Notes: generated by a model from the letters alone, not told the origin. A stretch of 64,000 nucleotides of DNA from Pirellulaceae bacterium (GCA_018402565.1 JAGYIQ010000003.1:1-64000); one strand, 5' to 3'; shown: positions 43,609 through 53,279, counted from the stretch's first letter. Numbers and translations are program-made.

Positions 43609-46600
43609 ATGCGCATGCCGGTCCTATTCCCGCCGTCCAAGGCGGTTTCTTTCCACGGCCAGGCCAACTCGATGGCTGCCTTTTCTCATCGTTGCCGGTA
43701 CGGCCTGATCTCGTCGGGACTATTGCTGTTCGTGCTTGCCGCTTTCAACGTCGCGGCCGCCCCAGGAGTGATGGCTAGCCCTGCCCTGCAGGAGACCGAG
43801 CAGCAGACCGAAGAGCAACAAGCCGCGGCGACTCAGGAGCGAGCGAACCAACAAGAGGCGGGCAGCGGCGAACAATCCGCCAACGAACGGACCGGGCGGC
43901 GTGGCGCTGGCCGCGGTGCTGGGCGCAGCGGTGCCGGTCGAGGAGCCGCGGGTCGGGCCGCAGAAGGCCGCGGTTCTGAAGGCCGTGCCGCCACTGAGGC
44001 TGGAGAAGCCAGCGCCAGTGGGACAACACCCGCGGCGGCAAGCCAAGAGACACCGACCGAGGCCAATGCCCAAACGCCCCAAGCAGGCGGACGTGCAGCC
44101 GGCGGGCGAGGACCACAGGCTGGCGGCCGGGGACCACAGGCCGGTGGGCGAGGACCACAGGCCGCTGGCGGCCAAGCCGGTCGCGCCACGGGCCCTACCA
44201 CCGCGACCACGATTCCAGATGCCTGGATGGCCCAGTACCAATGGGAGTCCATCGGGCCAGCCAACATGAGTGGTCGAATCACCTCTTTGGCCGTCTATGA
44301 GGCCGATCCCTACACTTGGTGGGCGGCCTCGGCCTCCGGTGGCTTGCTCAAGACGGTCAACAATGGCTTCTCCTTTGAGTTCCAATTTGACCGAGAGGTC
44401 GTGGTGTCGATCGGCGACGTTCAGGTATTCCAACAGGACCCCAACATCGTGTGGGTCGGTACCGGTGAGTCCAATCCGCGGAACAGCGTGTCGTGGGGCA
44501 ATGGCGTCCACAAGTCGGTTGACGGTGGCAAGACTTGGCAACACTTGGGGCTGGATGAAACCTTTCAAATTGGTCGGATCGCTCTGCATCCGACTGATCC
44601 GAACGTCGCTTATGTCGGCGCGTTGGGCCGTTTGTGGGGATACAACGAGCAACGCGGCGTGTTCAAGACCAGCGATGGCGGCAAGACCTGGGAAAAGGTC
44701 CTGTACATCGACGACAAGACCGGCATCATCGACTTACAAATGCATCCCACGAATCCCGACGTGTTGGTGGCCGCCAGCTACGAGCGACTTCGCGACGGAT
44801 TCGATGGCAACGATCCTGTGAAGAAGTTTGGTCCCGGCTCGGGTCTGCACAAGACCACCGACGGTGGCAAGACCTGGACGAAGTTGACCCAAGGCTTACC
44901 GACCTGCAATCTGGGTCGGGTGGGCTTGAGCTGGTCGCGTTCCAACCCAGACCATCTGTATGCCATCATCGAGTCGGAACTGATCGGTAGCGGGCCGACC
45001 GAGGTGGCCTACCTGGGTGTCCGCAACGAAGCGGCGGATGTCGGCGTTCGAATCACGGAAGTCGTGGCCGACGGCCCAGCCGCTCAGGTCCTCAAGACCG
45101 GCGACATTCTGTTGCAGATGGACGACACGTTGCTGCTTAAGTCCGATGACATGACCAAGTTTTTGGCCGGCAAAAAGGCGGACGACGAAGTCAAGCTGAC
45201 GGTGGTCCGCGAGGGGCAAAAAGTCGAGACCAGTGTCAAGTTGGTAATGCGAGAAGTGCAGGTACAAGCGCCGCGCGGCTCACCGGCTCGACCGTTTGCA
45301 GCCTCTCTGGGTGGGCAACGAGAAAACGTCCAGGATCTGCAGGGTCCTGAAGGTTATCAGTATGGCGGTGTCTATCGCAGTACGGACGCCGGCGATACCT
45401 GGACGCGGATCAATAGCGTCAATCCGCGGCCGATGTACTACAGTCAAGTTCGCGTTGACCCCATGGATGAACAGAATATCTATGTGTTGGGAACGTCATT
45501 GTACAAGTCCAGCGATGGTGGGGTGACCTTCACCGGGGATGGCCACGGCAATGAAGTCCATGTGGACCACCACGCCATGTGGATTGATCCCAAGGATTCT
45601 CGCCACATCATCTTGGGTAACGACGGTGGTATTTATGTGACGCACGATCGCATGCGGACGTGGGATCATCACAACCACTTCGCGATCGGCCAGTTCTACC
45701 ACATCGGTGTGGACAGCACGCCCGACTACAAGATCTATGGCGGTCTGCAGGACAACGGCTCGTGGGGCGGTCCGCGCCGCAGTCGCTACGGCAGCACCAT
45801 CAACAGCGACTGGTTCCGCATCGGTGGTGGTGATGGTTTTATTTGTTTGGTCGATCCTGAAGATCCCGACCAGTTGTATGCCGAAAGCCAAAACGGTGCC
45901 ATGTCCCGCTTCAATTTGCGGACCGGCGAACGTGGCTCGATTCGGCCGCGAGCACCGCAAGGCGTCCGCTACCGATTCAACTGGAAGACGCCCTTTATTC
46001 TCTCGCCGCACAATAGCCGCATTCACTACAGTGCCGGCAACTACGTGTTCCGCTCCTACAACCGGGGCACCGCGGTCGAAGCCATCTCACCTGAGATCAC
46101 CAACACCAATCAGGGTTCCGGCAGTGCGATTGCCGAGTCGCCCGTACGAGCTGGTGTGTTGTACGTCGGCACGACGGACGGAGCGCTTTGGGTCACTCAG
46201 AATGGCGGTCAAACTTGGGAGCCCATCTTCCATGTGCCGGCTCCGGCGGAACCGACTGCCGAAACGCCAGCGACCGATAAGGCAGCGGATGATGCCGTGA
46301 AGACGGATGCCGCTCAAGCGGAAACCGTTGCGGCCGAGGAAGCCAAAGCCGAGGAAGCCAAAGCCGAAGAAGCCAAGTCGGAAGAGGTCAAGTCGGAAGA
46401 AATGAAGGCAGAGGAAGCCAAGGTCGAAGAGACGAAGACCGAGGAAGCCAAGACGGAAGAGGTTCAAGCAACCGATCCGTTGACGGGCGAGTGGGACGGT
46501 CGCTTCAGTACCTCGGACGGCGCGATTGCCGGCGAGTTCGAACTGACGCTGACGTTGGCGGCTTCGGGCGAGGTGTTGGGTCGGATCAGTTCCGATGACG

Positions 46601-47919
46601 GCGCCTTGGACATGTCGGATGGCGCTTTCAACCGTGAGAAGAGCGAACTGCGGTTTACGATTGAGACTCCGATGGGGCCGATCCAGCCACTGTTTGAGCT
46701 GAAGGACAACCAGCTCACTGCTCGAGTCCCGCTGCCTACCGGCGAGGTCCTGACGATCTCGGCCACCAAGCGGCCACCCGTCAGGTCGCTGGTGCGCACA
46801 TCTCTGGAGCCGGCGCAAGAGACCGCGGCAGCAACTCAAGAGGCAACTCCGGCAGCGACTCAGGAGTCTACACCGGCCGCTGCCGCACCAGCTCCGGGCT
46901 CCTTGGCCAGTTTCATGCCTGGTCCGCGGTGGGTCTCGAGCATCGAGGCATCGCGGTTTGCCGCGGGTCGCTGCTACATCACTTTGGATGGGCATCGCAG
47001 CAACGATGATCAAGTCTATGTGTTTGCCACCGAAGATTTTGGTAAGACGTGGCGATCCCTGCGAGCCAATCTGCCGGTGACGGCCGGTATCGCCTGGGTG
47101 ATTCGTGAAGACATCGCCAACCAGAACGTGCTGTACTTGGGCTGCGAGTTTTCGACTTGGGTCAGTATCGACCGTGGGTTGAGCTGGACCAAGTTCAGTA
47201 CCCTGCCGACGGTGGCAGTCCATGAACTGGCCCAGCACCCGACCAGCGGCGAGCTGATCGCAGGCACTCACGGTCGCAGCATCTGGGTGTTGGACGTCAC
47301 GTCATTGCGTCAGATGACGGCCGAGGGTGTGGCGAGCGCTGCTAACATGCTGCGTCCCAATCAAGTGATCCGTTGGCGGTCGCTGCCGGAACGAGGTAGC
47401 AATACGACCCGCGAGTTCCAAGCCCGCACGCCCAGCAAGGGTGCCGAGATCTTCTACACGCTGGCTCGCCCGGCCACTGCGGCGGTCCTGGTGGTGAGCG
47501 ACATTCGCGGCCGCGAGATCTATCGCTCCGATGTCCCCACGACGGAGGGCCTGAATCGCTTCGAGTGGAACCTGCGAGCGACACCGCCGCCGGCTCCAAC
47601 GGGAGCGGGGAATGCAGCTCGGTTCCGCGGTCGCGCCGGCGGTGGGGCCGTGCCCAACGGTACTTACCTGGTCCAGTTGATCGTGGATGGTGAAACCCTG
47701 TCCGAAACACTGACGATCTCGGGCGATCCCGATTATCCGGCGGCCCCCACCGGCCGCGGTGAGGAGGAGGCCGAGGTCACTGATGAAGAGGAAGGTGAGT
47801 CCGAAGAGCGCGACGGCGAGTCCGCCGAACGCGATGGGAACGACGAACTGGGTGGCGATATCAATGCTTCCTGGGAGACCCGGTCGTCCACTAGCGGACT
47901 GTCGCTCGCTGGTCGCTAA
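43609..47919 (+). CDS. Giant secreted BNR/sortilin-like beta-propeller protein with internal PDZ domain
   Basis: 1436 residues. After a longish n-region the hydrophobic leader is GLISSGLLLFVLAAFNVAAA. Residues 60-200 are low complexity: Gln/Glu, then Gly/Arg/Ala with four GGRGPQA repeats. The propeller has many BNR/Asp-box motifs: SVDGGKTWQHL, TSDGGKTWEKV, TTDGGKTWTKL, STDAGDTWTRI, TQNGGQTWEPI. A PDZ domain (about 465-548: VGVRITEVVADGPAAQVLKT, GDILLQMDD) sits between propeller blades. Residues about 900-955 are an Ala/Glu/Lys repeat (EEAKAEEAK). The C-terminal part has further blades (EDFGKTWRSL), a FlgD-like end (NGTYLVQLIVDG) and an acidic tail. Family members are annotated as VPS10/sortilin-like or glycosyl-hydrolase-like; the PDZ suggests peptide binding. 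No enzyme activity claimed. Confidence 0.9.
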   Translation: MRMPVLFPPSKAVSFHGQANSMAAFSHRCRYGLISSGLLLFVLAAFNVAAAPGVMASPALQETEQQTEEQQAAATQERANQQEAGSGEQSANERTGRRGAGRGAGRSGAGRGAAGRAAEGRGSEGRAATEAGEASASGTTPAAASQETPTEANAQTPQAGGRAAGGRGPQAGGRGPQAGGRGPQAAGGQAGRATGPTTATTIPDAWMAQYQWESIGPANMSGRITSLAVYEADPYTWWAASASGGLLKTVNNGFSFEFQFDREVVVSIGDVQVFQQDPNIVWVGTGESNPRNSVSWGNGVHKSVDGGKTWQHLGLDETFQIGRIALHPTDPNVAYVGALGRLWGYNEQRGVFKTSDGGKTWEKVLYIDDKTGIIDLQMHPTNPDVLVAASYERLRDGFDGNDPVKKFGPGSGLHKTTDGGKTWTKLTQGLPTCNLGRVGLSWSRSNPDHLYAIIESELIGSGPTEVAYLGVRNEAADVGVRITEVVADGPAAQVLKTGDILLQMDDTLLLKSDDMTKFLAGKKADDEVKLTVVREGQKVETSVKLVMREVQVQAPRGSPARPFAASLGGQRENVQDLQGPEGYQYGGVYRSTDAGDTWTRINSVNPRPMYYSQVRVDPMDEQNIYVLGTSLYKSSDGGVTFTGDGHGNEVHVDHHAMWIDPKDSRHIILGNDGGIYVTHDRMRTWDHHNHFAIGQFYHIGVDSTPDYKIYGGLQDNGSWGGPRRSRYGSTINSDWFRIGGGDGFICLVDPEDPDQLYAESQNGAMSRFNLRTGERGSIRPRAPQGVRYRFNWKTPFILSPHNSRIHYSAGNYVFRSYNRGTAVEAISPEITNTNQGSGSAIAESPVRAGVLYVGTTDGALWVTQNGGQTWEPIFHVPAPAEPTAETPATDKAADDAVKTDAAQAETVAAEEAKAEEAKAEEAKSEEVKSEEMKAEEAKVEETKTEEAKTEEVQATDPLTGEWDGRFSTSDGAIAGEFELTLTLAASGEVLGRISSDDGALDMSDGAFNREKSELRFTIETPMGPIQPLFELKDNQLTARVPLPTGEVLTISATKRPPVRSLVRTSLEPAQETAAATQEATPAATQESTPAAAAPAPGSLASFMPGPRWVSSIEASRFAAGRCYITLDGHRSNDDQVYVFATEDFGKTWRSLRANLPVTAGIAWVIREDIANQNVLYLGCEFSTWVSIDRGLSWTKFSTLPTVAVHELAQHPTSGELIAGTHGRSIWVLDVTSLRQMTAEGVASAANMLRPNQVIRWRSLPERGSNTTREFQARTPSKGAEIFYTLARPATAAVLVVSDIRGREIYRSDVPTTEGLNRFEWNLRATPPPAPTGAGNAARFRGRAGGGAVPNGTYLVQLIVDGETLSETLTISGDPDYPAAPTGRGEEEAEVTDEEEGESEERDGESAERDGNDELGGDINASWETRSSTSGLSLAGR

Positions 47920-48041
47920 TGTTGCGTCACCGCTTCGGCGATCGATCCGTCAGCAAGTCTTAGCCGGCAACGTCGTGTGGCAATCCAGCCGCACGACCTT
48001 GTCGGCTTTTTGGCATGGCTGGTAAACACACGAGGCCCGGT

Positions 48042-48605
48042 ATGCAGCGGGATGACCTAATCTACTTTTCTTGGCTCGACATCCTCGTGTTGGTCGCATT
48101 GGGGCCGATAACTACCTGCCTGTTGTGGTTGGTGTTGCTTCCCCCACTCGGGCATCCTCAATGGGTGCTGGCCATTAATCCCTTGCGGAGTGCGCAGGCC
48201 GAAGTGACCCATCGTTGGCGGATGCTCCAATACGATGGGCTGGATCACTCGGACGAGGTATTCAATCGGTGGTTAGCTCAGCAGATGTCTGCTGAAGAAA
48301 CCGTGCAGTTGAAACTGTACGATCCTCCCAGTGTAGATGCCTGGGGAAATCCGTATCGAGTTCAACGTCGGCGATCCCCGCACGACCCGCCACGGGTTTA
48401 TTCGTTGGGTGCAGATGGCGTGTCGAGTTCGGATGGGGCGGATCCGGACGACTTGTGTGCGTGGGTGAAGCGTCCAGGGGCCGGGTATGCGCGTCGCGAC
48501 AGTTGGCGGCAGGGGCTGCTGGTGGGTTTTGTCCTTATTGGTTGCACGATTTTCTGGTTTTTTCTTGCAGGTGGTTGGGGCTGGTTGTATCGCCGGCTGG
48601 CTTGA
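48042..48605 (+). CDS. Two-helix membrane protein with pseudopilin-like loop
   Basis: 187 residues from ATG at 48042 (GAGG 6 bp upstream; ATG at 48015 is less well placed). Membrane helices at about residues 10-34 and 158-178 enclose a soluble loop. The loop ends with DAWGNPYRVQ and PRVYSLGADGVSSSDGADPD, which resembles the C-terminal calcium-loop pattern of type II secretion major pseudopilins (GspG: D-x-W-G-N-P-Y ... Y-S-x-G-x-D-G). No prepilin cleavage motif is present, so it is not a true pseudopilin. It overlaps nothing and precedes the hydrolase gene by 70 bp. Confidence 0.72.
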   Translation: MQRDDLIYFSWLDILVLVALGPITTCLLWLVLLPPLGHPQWVLAINPLRSAQAEVTHRWRMLQYDGLDHSDEVFNRWLAQQMSAEETVQLKLYDPPSVDAWGNPYRVQRRRSPHDPPRVYSLGADGVSSSDGADPDDLCAWVKRPGAGYARRDSWRQGLLVGFVLIGCTIFWFFLAGGWGWLYRRLA

Positions 48606-48675
48606 CGCCGTCGGCACGTCCCTCGATGATGACAGGACCGGGGCAAGCCAAGGATCCGTGGCGGGAGTCTACATC

Positions 48676-50553
48676 ATGTTTGTGCCCAAGCGTTTGCGTC
48701 GGTTCTCTGTGGTGTGGCGAGCGGTGATCGCCGCGACGCTCGTGACCGGTTTGTTTTTATTGTTGCCGCCGGTAACGGTGGTCGGTCGAGTACAGGACGA
48801 AGTTTTAGCTCCGACGAATTTCTGGTATGGGAAGTTAAACACCGAGGGACGTCAGTTTCGGTTCGTAATCGAGGTTGCTCGAGCCTCGGAGTTGGACGCA
48901 GCCCGGAAGGCCACGCTGGTCAGTCTAGACGAAGGCGGGCGACGCTTCGAATTGACCGACTACCAAGAACAGAATGGCGGGATGGCGTTTAAGCTGCCCG
49001 CCAGTCGGGCGGCGTTTTCTGGGACGCGGGATGAGGACTCGGGGCGGATCACGGGTAATTGGCAGCAATCGGGCCGGGCGTGGCGATTGGAATTTGAGCG
49101 ATTTGAGCAACGTCCAGAAGAGTTGCCGACCGAAGTCTGGGAGGGATCCCTGCAGGCAGGCTTTCAATCGTTGTTGATGCGTTTGCGAGTTTATCGACCG
49201 GCGGAGGGTCCAGCGGAGTACTACATCGACAGCGTGACGCAGGACGTCGGTGGGTTTGTGGCCACGGGCGAGATCAACGAGCAGATGTTGACTCTGGACA
49301 TCCCGGCGCTTCGCGGCAAGTTCACCGGCCAGTTTTCTGCCGACGAGCAAGTCCTGAAAGGAACGTGGACACAGGCGGTGGCATTGGATCTGGAATTCAA
49401 ACGCTTGCCCAGTCCGGTGGAGATCCCCAAAGCCGGTCCGGTGCGGCCCCAGCATCCGCAACCGCCGTTCCCATATCAGGTGCGTGAAGTCAAGTTTGCG
49501 GGGGCGGAGTCGGCTCACACCTTGGCGGGAACATTGACGCTGCCACGGGAGGGGGAGAAATTTCCCTTGGCGATTTTGATCAGTGGCTCGGGGCCGCAGG
49601 ATCGGGATAGCACGCTGTTCGATCACAAACCGTTTTTAGTTTTGGCGGACTGGCTGACGCGACGTGGCATATCCGTGTTGCGATTCGACGAACGCGGGGT
49701 GGGGCAATCGACGGGTAACTTCGATACTGCCACGACGATGGACTTTGCCGCGGACGTGGCGGCAGCCGTTGAGTTTGCTCGCACTTTGCCGGAGATCGAT
49801 CCGCAGGCGATCGGCTTGATTGGGCACAGCGAGGGAGGATTGATTGCACCGCTGGTGGCAGCGGAAGATTCGCAGATTGCCTGGGTGGTGATGATGGCCG
49901 GTCCGGGCGTGAATGGGGAGCAGATTTTGTATTCGCAGGGCCAGTTGATTTTGGCAGCCGAAGGCGGGAACGCGGAACAGTTGGCTCAGCAGCAACGCTT
50001 GCAGGCTGCGATGTTCCAAGCGATCAAGGAGACGCCGGCAGAACAATGGAGCGACGAGGTGCTGGAGACCTGGGCCCAACGGATTGAGTTGAAGATGGCG
50101 CCCGAGTTGACGGATGGGACGGATGGGACAGAGTCCGAGAAGGCGTCGCCGGCGCTTTCCGTGGAAGAGCGAGAAGTACTGCGAGCGGCGATCCGGAATG
50201 GGTTGAAGCAGGTCAGTTCACCCTGGATGCGATTTTTTCTGACACATGAACCGATCCCGGTTTTGCAGCGGGTCCGTTGTCCGCTGTTGGTGCTGCAGGG
50301 CAGCACGGACTTGCAGGTCGCACCGGCTGTGAACCTACCACCCATTGAGGCGGTATTGCGGGAAGTGGGTCAAACGCACTCTAAGATTGTGGAGTTGCCT
50401 GATCTCAATCATCTGTTCCAGACCTGTCCCACGGGCGCGTTGTCGAATTATAGCCGGATCGAAGAGACCCTGTCTCCAAAAGTATTGCAGGCAATTGGGG
50501 ATTGGATCGAGCAAATCCGGTCCGACCACGCGACGGACGACGGCAACAAGTAG
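48676..50553 (+). CDS. Secreted alpha/beta hydrolase (esterase/peptidase-like)
   Basis: 625 residues from ATG at 48676, with GGGAG 8 bp upstream, giving a signal anchor (VIAATLVTGLFLLLPPVTVV). Residues 45-290 are an N-terminal beta region with two related halves. The alpha/beta hydrolase domain begins at about 300: FPLAILISGSGPQDRDSTLF (oxyanion), ISVLRFDERGVGQSTGNFDT, IGLIGHSEGGLIAPLVAAED (nucleophile Ser in GHSEG), CPLLVLQGSTDLQVAP (acid Asp) and LPDLNHLFQ (His). This is the S9/dienelactone-hydrolase-like group common in Bacteroidetes and planctomycetes. Likely a periplasmic esterase. Confidence 0.9.
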   Translation: MFVPKRLRRFSVVWRAVIAATLVTGLFLLLPPVTVVGRVQDEVLAPTNFWYGKLNTEGRQFRFVIEVARASELDAARKATLVSLDEGGRRFELTDYQEQNGGMAFKLPASRAAFSGTRDEDSGRITGNWQQSGRAWRLEFERFEQRPEELPTEVWEGSLQAGFQSLLMRLRVYRPAEGPAEYYIDSVTQDVGGFVATGEINEQMLTLDIPALRGKFTGQFSADEQVLKGTWTQAVALDLEFKRLPSPVEIPKAGPVRPQHPQPPFPYQVREVKFAGAESAHTLAGTLTLPREGEKFPLAILISGSGPQDRDSTLFDHKPFLVLADWLTRRGISVLRFDERGVGQSTGNFDTATTMDFAADVAAAVEFARTLPEIDPQAIGLIGHSEGGLIAPLVAAEDSQIAWVVMMAGPGVNGEQILYSQGQLILAAEGGNAEQLAQQQRLQAAMFQAIKETPAEQWSDEVLETWAQRIELKMAPELTDGTDGTESEKASPALSVEEREVLRAAIRNGLKQVSSPWMRFFLTHEPIPVLQRVRCPLLVLQGSTDLQVAPAVNLPPIEAVLREVGQTHSKIVELPDLNHLFQTCPTGALSNYSRIEETLSPKVLQAIGDWIEQIRSDHATDDGNK

Positions 50554-50602
50554 TTCGACGAGGGTAACAGCACAACCGAAACTGCCCGCGTTTTTGTCAG
50601 CC

Positions 50603-50906
50603 GTAACCGTTCAGGCCTCGTAGGGTGTCATCCAGCAAGTCGGGCTAACCGTAAGATCGTTTGTAAGTCAAAGCAACTGGACAACCGTACCGGTTTGCCC
50701 CATGTACGATCCGACTTGCGGAATGCACCAGCCCCGAGGACTAGTGCTTTGTCACAATTTAATTTTGGGATCGGTGTGGCAAAGGGGTCAGGCGTCAATT
50801 GCCGGAACGGCCCTGCGGGTGCTTCGCACAATTGACGCCTGACCCCTTTGCCACACCCCAAGTTCTGGCTGTGACAAAGCACTAGCTGCCACTCGTGACC
50901 GGTTAC
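50603..50906 (+). mobile_element. Family 1 inverted-repeat element, copy D, interrupted
   Basis: Left end GTAACCGTTCAG at 50603 and right end GTGACCGGTTAC at 50895-50906. Without the 145-bp insert at 50741-50885 it would be 159 bp, the normal family 1 size. The inside matches copy B up to CACCAGCCCCGAGGA and resumes with CTGCCACTCGTGAC. Confidence 0.88.
50741..50885. mobile_element. Family 2 palindromic element, complete copy d, inserted in copy D
   Basis: 145 bp with perfect 15-bp terminal inverted repeats CTAGTGCTTTGTCAC / GTGACAAAGCACTAG. Inside is a 29-bp perfect inverted arm pair, from GGTGTGGCAAAGGGGTCAGG to its complement CCTGACCCCTTTGCCACACC, with a 30-nt centre (CCGGAACGGCCCTGCGGGTG). 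No coding capacity. It defines the intact structure of the family. Confidence 0.92.
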
Positions 50907-50956
50907 TGTTAGCCAACCGAAGCCGATTTGTCTTGTTTGACTTAGGAAATGGGAAC

Positions 50957-52000
50957 TTAAACGGAAACATTGACACCGTCTCGAAGTCGAAGCAGAACCC
51001 ATGAAAAAAGTATCACAAGTATCCCGATAACCACGAGCCAAAACCAAAACGGAATGGTCCAACTGGATTTAATAAAGCCGGGTTCTGCCAGCCCAAACCG
51101 TGTTATTCGGAATGCGTCTGCTGGCAGATCGGTATCCCAACGGTAATTCCTAGATCCAAACCATGATTCCATTGGCATGTCAGGGCGGAAATATACGAAC
51201 GAATCGAGACGAAAGTAGTCGTCGACAGGCTCGTAGGTCCATTCGAGTCTTTCCAGCCAGCTTTCAGAGCGACCGTTTGGGAGGGTGAGCGAACGCTGCA
51301 ACTCAGCATTGACTGGAAGAAATCCCAGACTCTTTGAAAACGTTATTTTACCACTTTTGATCGTGCTCAAGTTGTGGACGTTGCCAAATTTGTCCACAAT
51401 ATCATCCAGCTTTGGTCGAAAGCTGACGAGGTACAAATCAGTTGAATCAGTCAGTTGACTGACTGATTCAACACCACAACTTGGATTAGAAAATTGCAAA
51501 TAGGCGAAATGGCGAAAACTGGAGAGCGATATCATGCCGGAATCTGCGAGTGTTTTCAGTAAGTTACCATACGAGTAGCTCGAGTGATCCTGTAAAGCCT
51601 TGTTCTGATAATCACTAACGGACCTGATTACCCAAGTGTCCGTGCCTTCGGCTGGATTGCCCAGCCAGAACCCATAGTCTTCGTTGCTGCCGTACACGTT
51701 TGACGTATAATGGCCTCCGGCGGATATCGGACGTATGACGATAGCGAAGTTGTCATCTTTTGATGAAACTTCAATTTCCGTACCTCCGGACTTGGTAATT
51801 GCTTGGAAGGTTACCTGGCGAAACGTTTTTACGCGATTGATGTAGTTTATCAGCCCGCTATCGATTTGGGACAAGATCTCAGAACTCTGTTGGAGTTGGC
51901 CCGCAACAGCCCGACACTGATAGTCGGCTTCAAGCATGCTACTCAATAATGGTAAAGCGATGAATATCACACATTTCAGGATCGCGTGCACGGATAACAT
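50957..52000 (-). CDS. Hypothetical membrane-anchored exported protein
   Basis: 347 residues, no family recognised. ATG at 52000, an N-terminal hydrophobic segment (AILKCVIFIALPLLSS), a long soluble region rich in Ser, Asp and aromatic residues, and a C-terminal membrane helix (IPFWFWLVVIGILVILFSWV) followed by basic residues. The topology suggests a protein held at the membrane by its C-terminus facing the periplasm. Base composition is visibly more AT-rich than the neighbouring genes, and it sits among mobile repeats, consistent with recent acquisition. Confidence 0.72.
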   Translation of the reverse strand: MLSVHAILKCVIFIALPLLSSMLEADYQCRAVAGQLQQSSEILSQIDSGLINYINRVKTFRQVTFQAITKSGGTEIEVSSKDDNFAIVIRPISAGGHYTSNVYGSNEDYGFWLGNPAEGTDTWVIRSVSDYQNKALQDHSSYSYGNLLKTLADSGMISLSSFRHFAYLQFSNPSCGVESVSQLTDSTDLYLVSFRPKLDDIVDKFGNVHNLSTIKSGKITFSKSLGFLPVNAELQRSLTLPNGRSESWLERLEWTYEPVDDYFRLDSFVYFRPDMPMESWFGSRNYRWDTDLPADAFRITRFGLAEPGFIKSSWTIPFWFWLVVIGILVILFSWVLLRLRDGVNVSV

Positions 52001-52489
52001 GTTTGCCTGGTTGGATAAAGCACTTTAAGCAAGAAATACTCGCGTCGTTTCTCGTATACTGCCCCCACATTGATCTGTCGCTTGCACCTCGATTGTACAT
52101 ATGAGCAATCCCAGTGCAACTAATGACACACCAAATGCCCTCAGAATTGCCCCACACCGCTGCAGCAGGTTCGCAACTCCGGTAAAGAAACTTGAACTGG
52201 TCACACTTTGGCGATTGAAAGCCAATCACCAATCGTCCCACGAATAACGCCCCTACTCCCTGTACCACGTGCCAAGTTTTGGCTGTGAAAAAGCACTCGT
52301 CGGTGGTTGGCGGTTGTGAACGCCACCATCGGAGTGTCTGGCGGTTCCCCTCGGCTGGGGCGAATCCTGCTGTGTAAACTGGGGGGCAGCCCGTATAATG
52401 ATTATCCCGACCGTGAATGGTTACGTTGTGGCTTCCAAACAGCGAGCCATGCAGCGTTGGTTCGCCCCTTAATTGCCGAGGTCGCAGCA
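52001..52489. other. Repeat-relic spacer with one doubtful small ORF
   Basis: Contains a family 2 right-end relic at about 52270-52296 (TTTTGGCTGTGAAAAAGCACT) and a family 1 right-end relic GTGAATGGTTAC at 52413-52424. A minus-strand frame at 52025-52225 could code 66 residues with one membrane helix (AFGVSLVALGLLICTIEV), but no start signal or family supports it. Confidence 0.5.
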
Positions 52490-53023
52490 TTGAAGTGGAG
52501 GGTCATTAGATTTTTGTTCCTGCTAGTTGTCTCGTGGGTTGTGATGACTTTCACCCACGAGGTTGGGCACATCATTGGCGGGATGTGCTGTGGTGCAGTG
52601 CTTCAATCCGCCGATTTGGTGCCATGGCGTTTGCCCTACAGCCTATTTGAGTCCGATCCATTTCCGTTGGTGACGCTTTGGGCGGGCCTGATTATTGGCG
52701 TTTTGCTTCCAGTGGCTGTCGCGATGATTGCGGACCGTGAGTGGATCTGGTTTATAGCCCACTTTTGCATTTTGGCCAATGGAACTTATATTGCGGTCGG
52801 TTGGTGGGTGGGCGAACGGTACCTCGACACTACTAAGTTGCTTGAGCACGGTGCCAGTCCGATCTTGATCGCGGTCTATTGCTTGCTGACGATCGGGTAC
52901 GGTTACATCGGTTTTAGGCGTTCCTGTATTTCAGCGCTCTCCGCGCCGGCAAAAGCGGAGAGGGAGAGCGCGCAAGCTTACAAACAAATGAATGCACAAA
53001 CGCCGGCGAAAGGTACGAATTGA
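52490..53023 (+). CDS. Membrane protein with HEVGH zinc-protease motif (M50-like)
   Basis: 177 residues from TTG at 52490, with GAGG 7 bp upstream; the frame stays open to 52307 but that part is repeat relic. Four or five membrane helices. The first ends in VVMTFTHEVGHIIGGMCCGA, with HExxH in a membrane setting as in M50 site-2-type proteases. A clear second-motif (NxxPxxxLDG) is not seen, so activity is uncertain; it may be a degenerate or minimal M50-like protein. The C-terminus is charged and repeat-free. Confidence 0.7.
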   Translation: MKWRVIRFLFLLVVSWVVMTFTHEVGHIIGGMCCGAVLQSADLVPWRLPYSLFESDPFPLVTLWAGLIIGVLLPVAVAMIADREWIWFIAHFCILANGTYIAVGWWVGERYLDTTKLLEHGASPILIAVYCLLTIGYGYIGFRRSCISALSAPAKAERESAQAYKQMNAQTPAKGTN

Positions 53024-53235
53024 CAAGATGGCGACCACTTCAGCAGCTTGTTGATTCGTCGCTTCAAGCTCCTGGCTCTCTAGAGTCGCGAGATTACCCC
53101 TTGTTCTGCGGCCGGGATCAAGATTGACTTTAGCGGAATGGTAGGGCAAAATCTCAACTGCAGGCGGCCGTGGGCCTGGGGGTCGAATCGCATAACCACC
53201 GCAGGTCCGCGGAGTTGCCGTCGGCCTTTTTTTTG

Positions 53236-53279
53236 CACCCTTTACCACACTCCAATTTTTGGCTTTGACAAAGCACTAG
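53236..53279. mobile_element. Family 2 palindromic element, right-end fragment e
   Basis: CACCCTTTACCACACTCCAA followed by TTTTTGGCTTTGACAAAGCACTAG-type end. Only the right third of the element is left; it ends 15 bp before the DUF1697 start. Confidence 0.75.

Noticed and set aside
48042..48605. True type II secretion pseudopilin
   Set aside because: No prepilin peptidase site (G-F/M-T-L-x-E) at the N-terminus; only the C-terminal loop is similar.
51939..52490. 183-residue minus-strand ORF
   Set aside because: It overlaps the start of the 50957-52000 gene and crosses relics of both repeat families; no recognisable domain.
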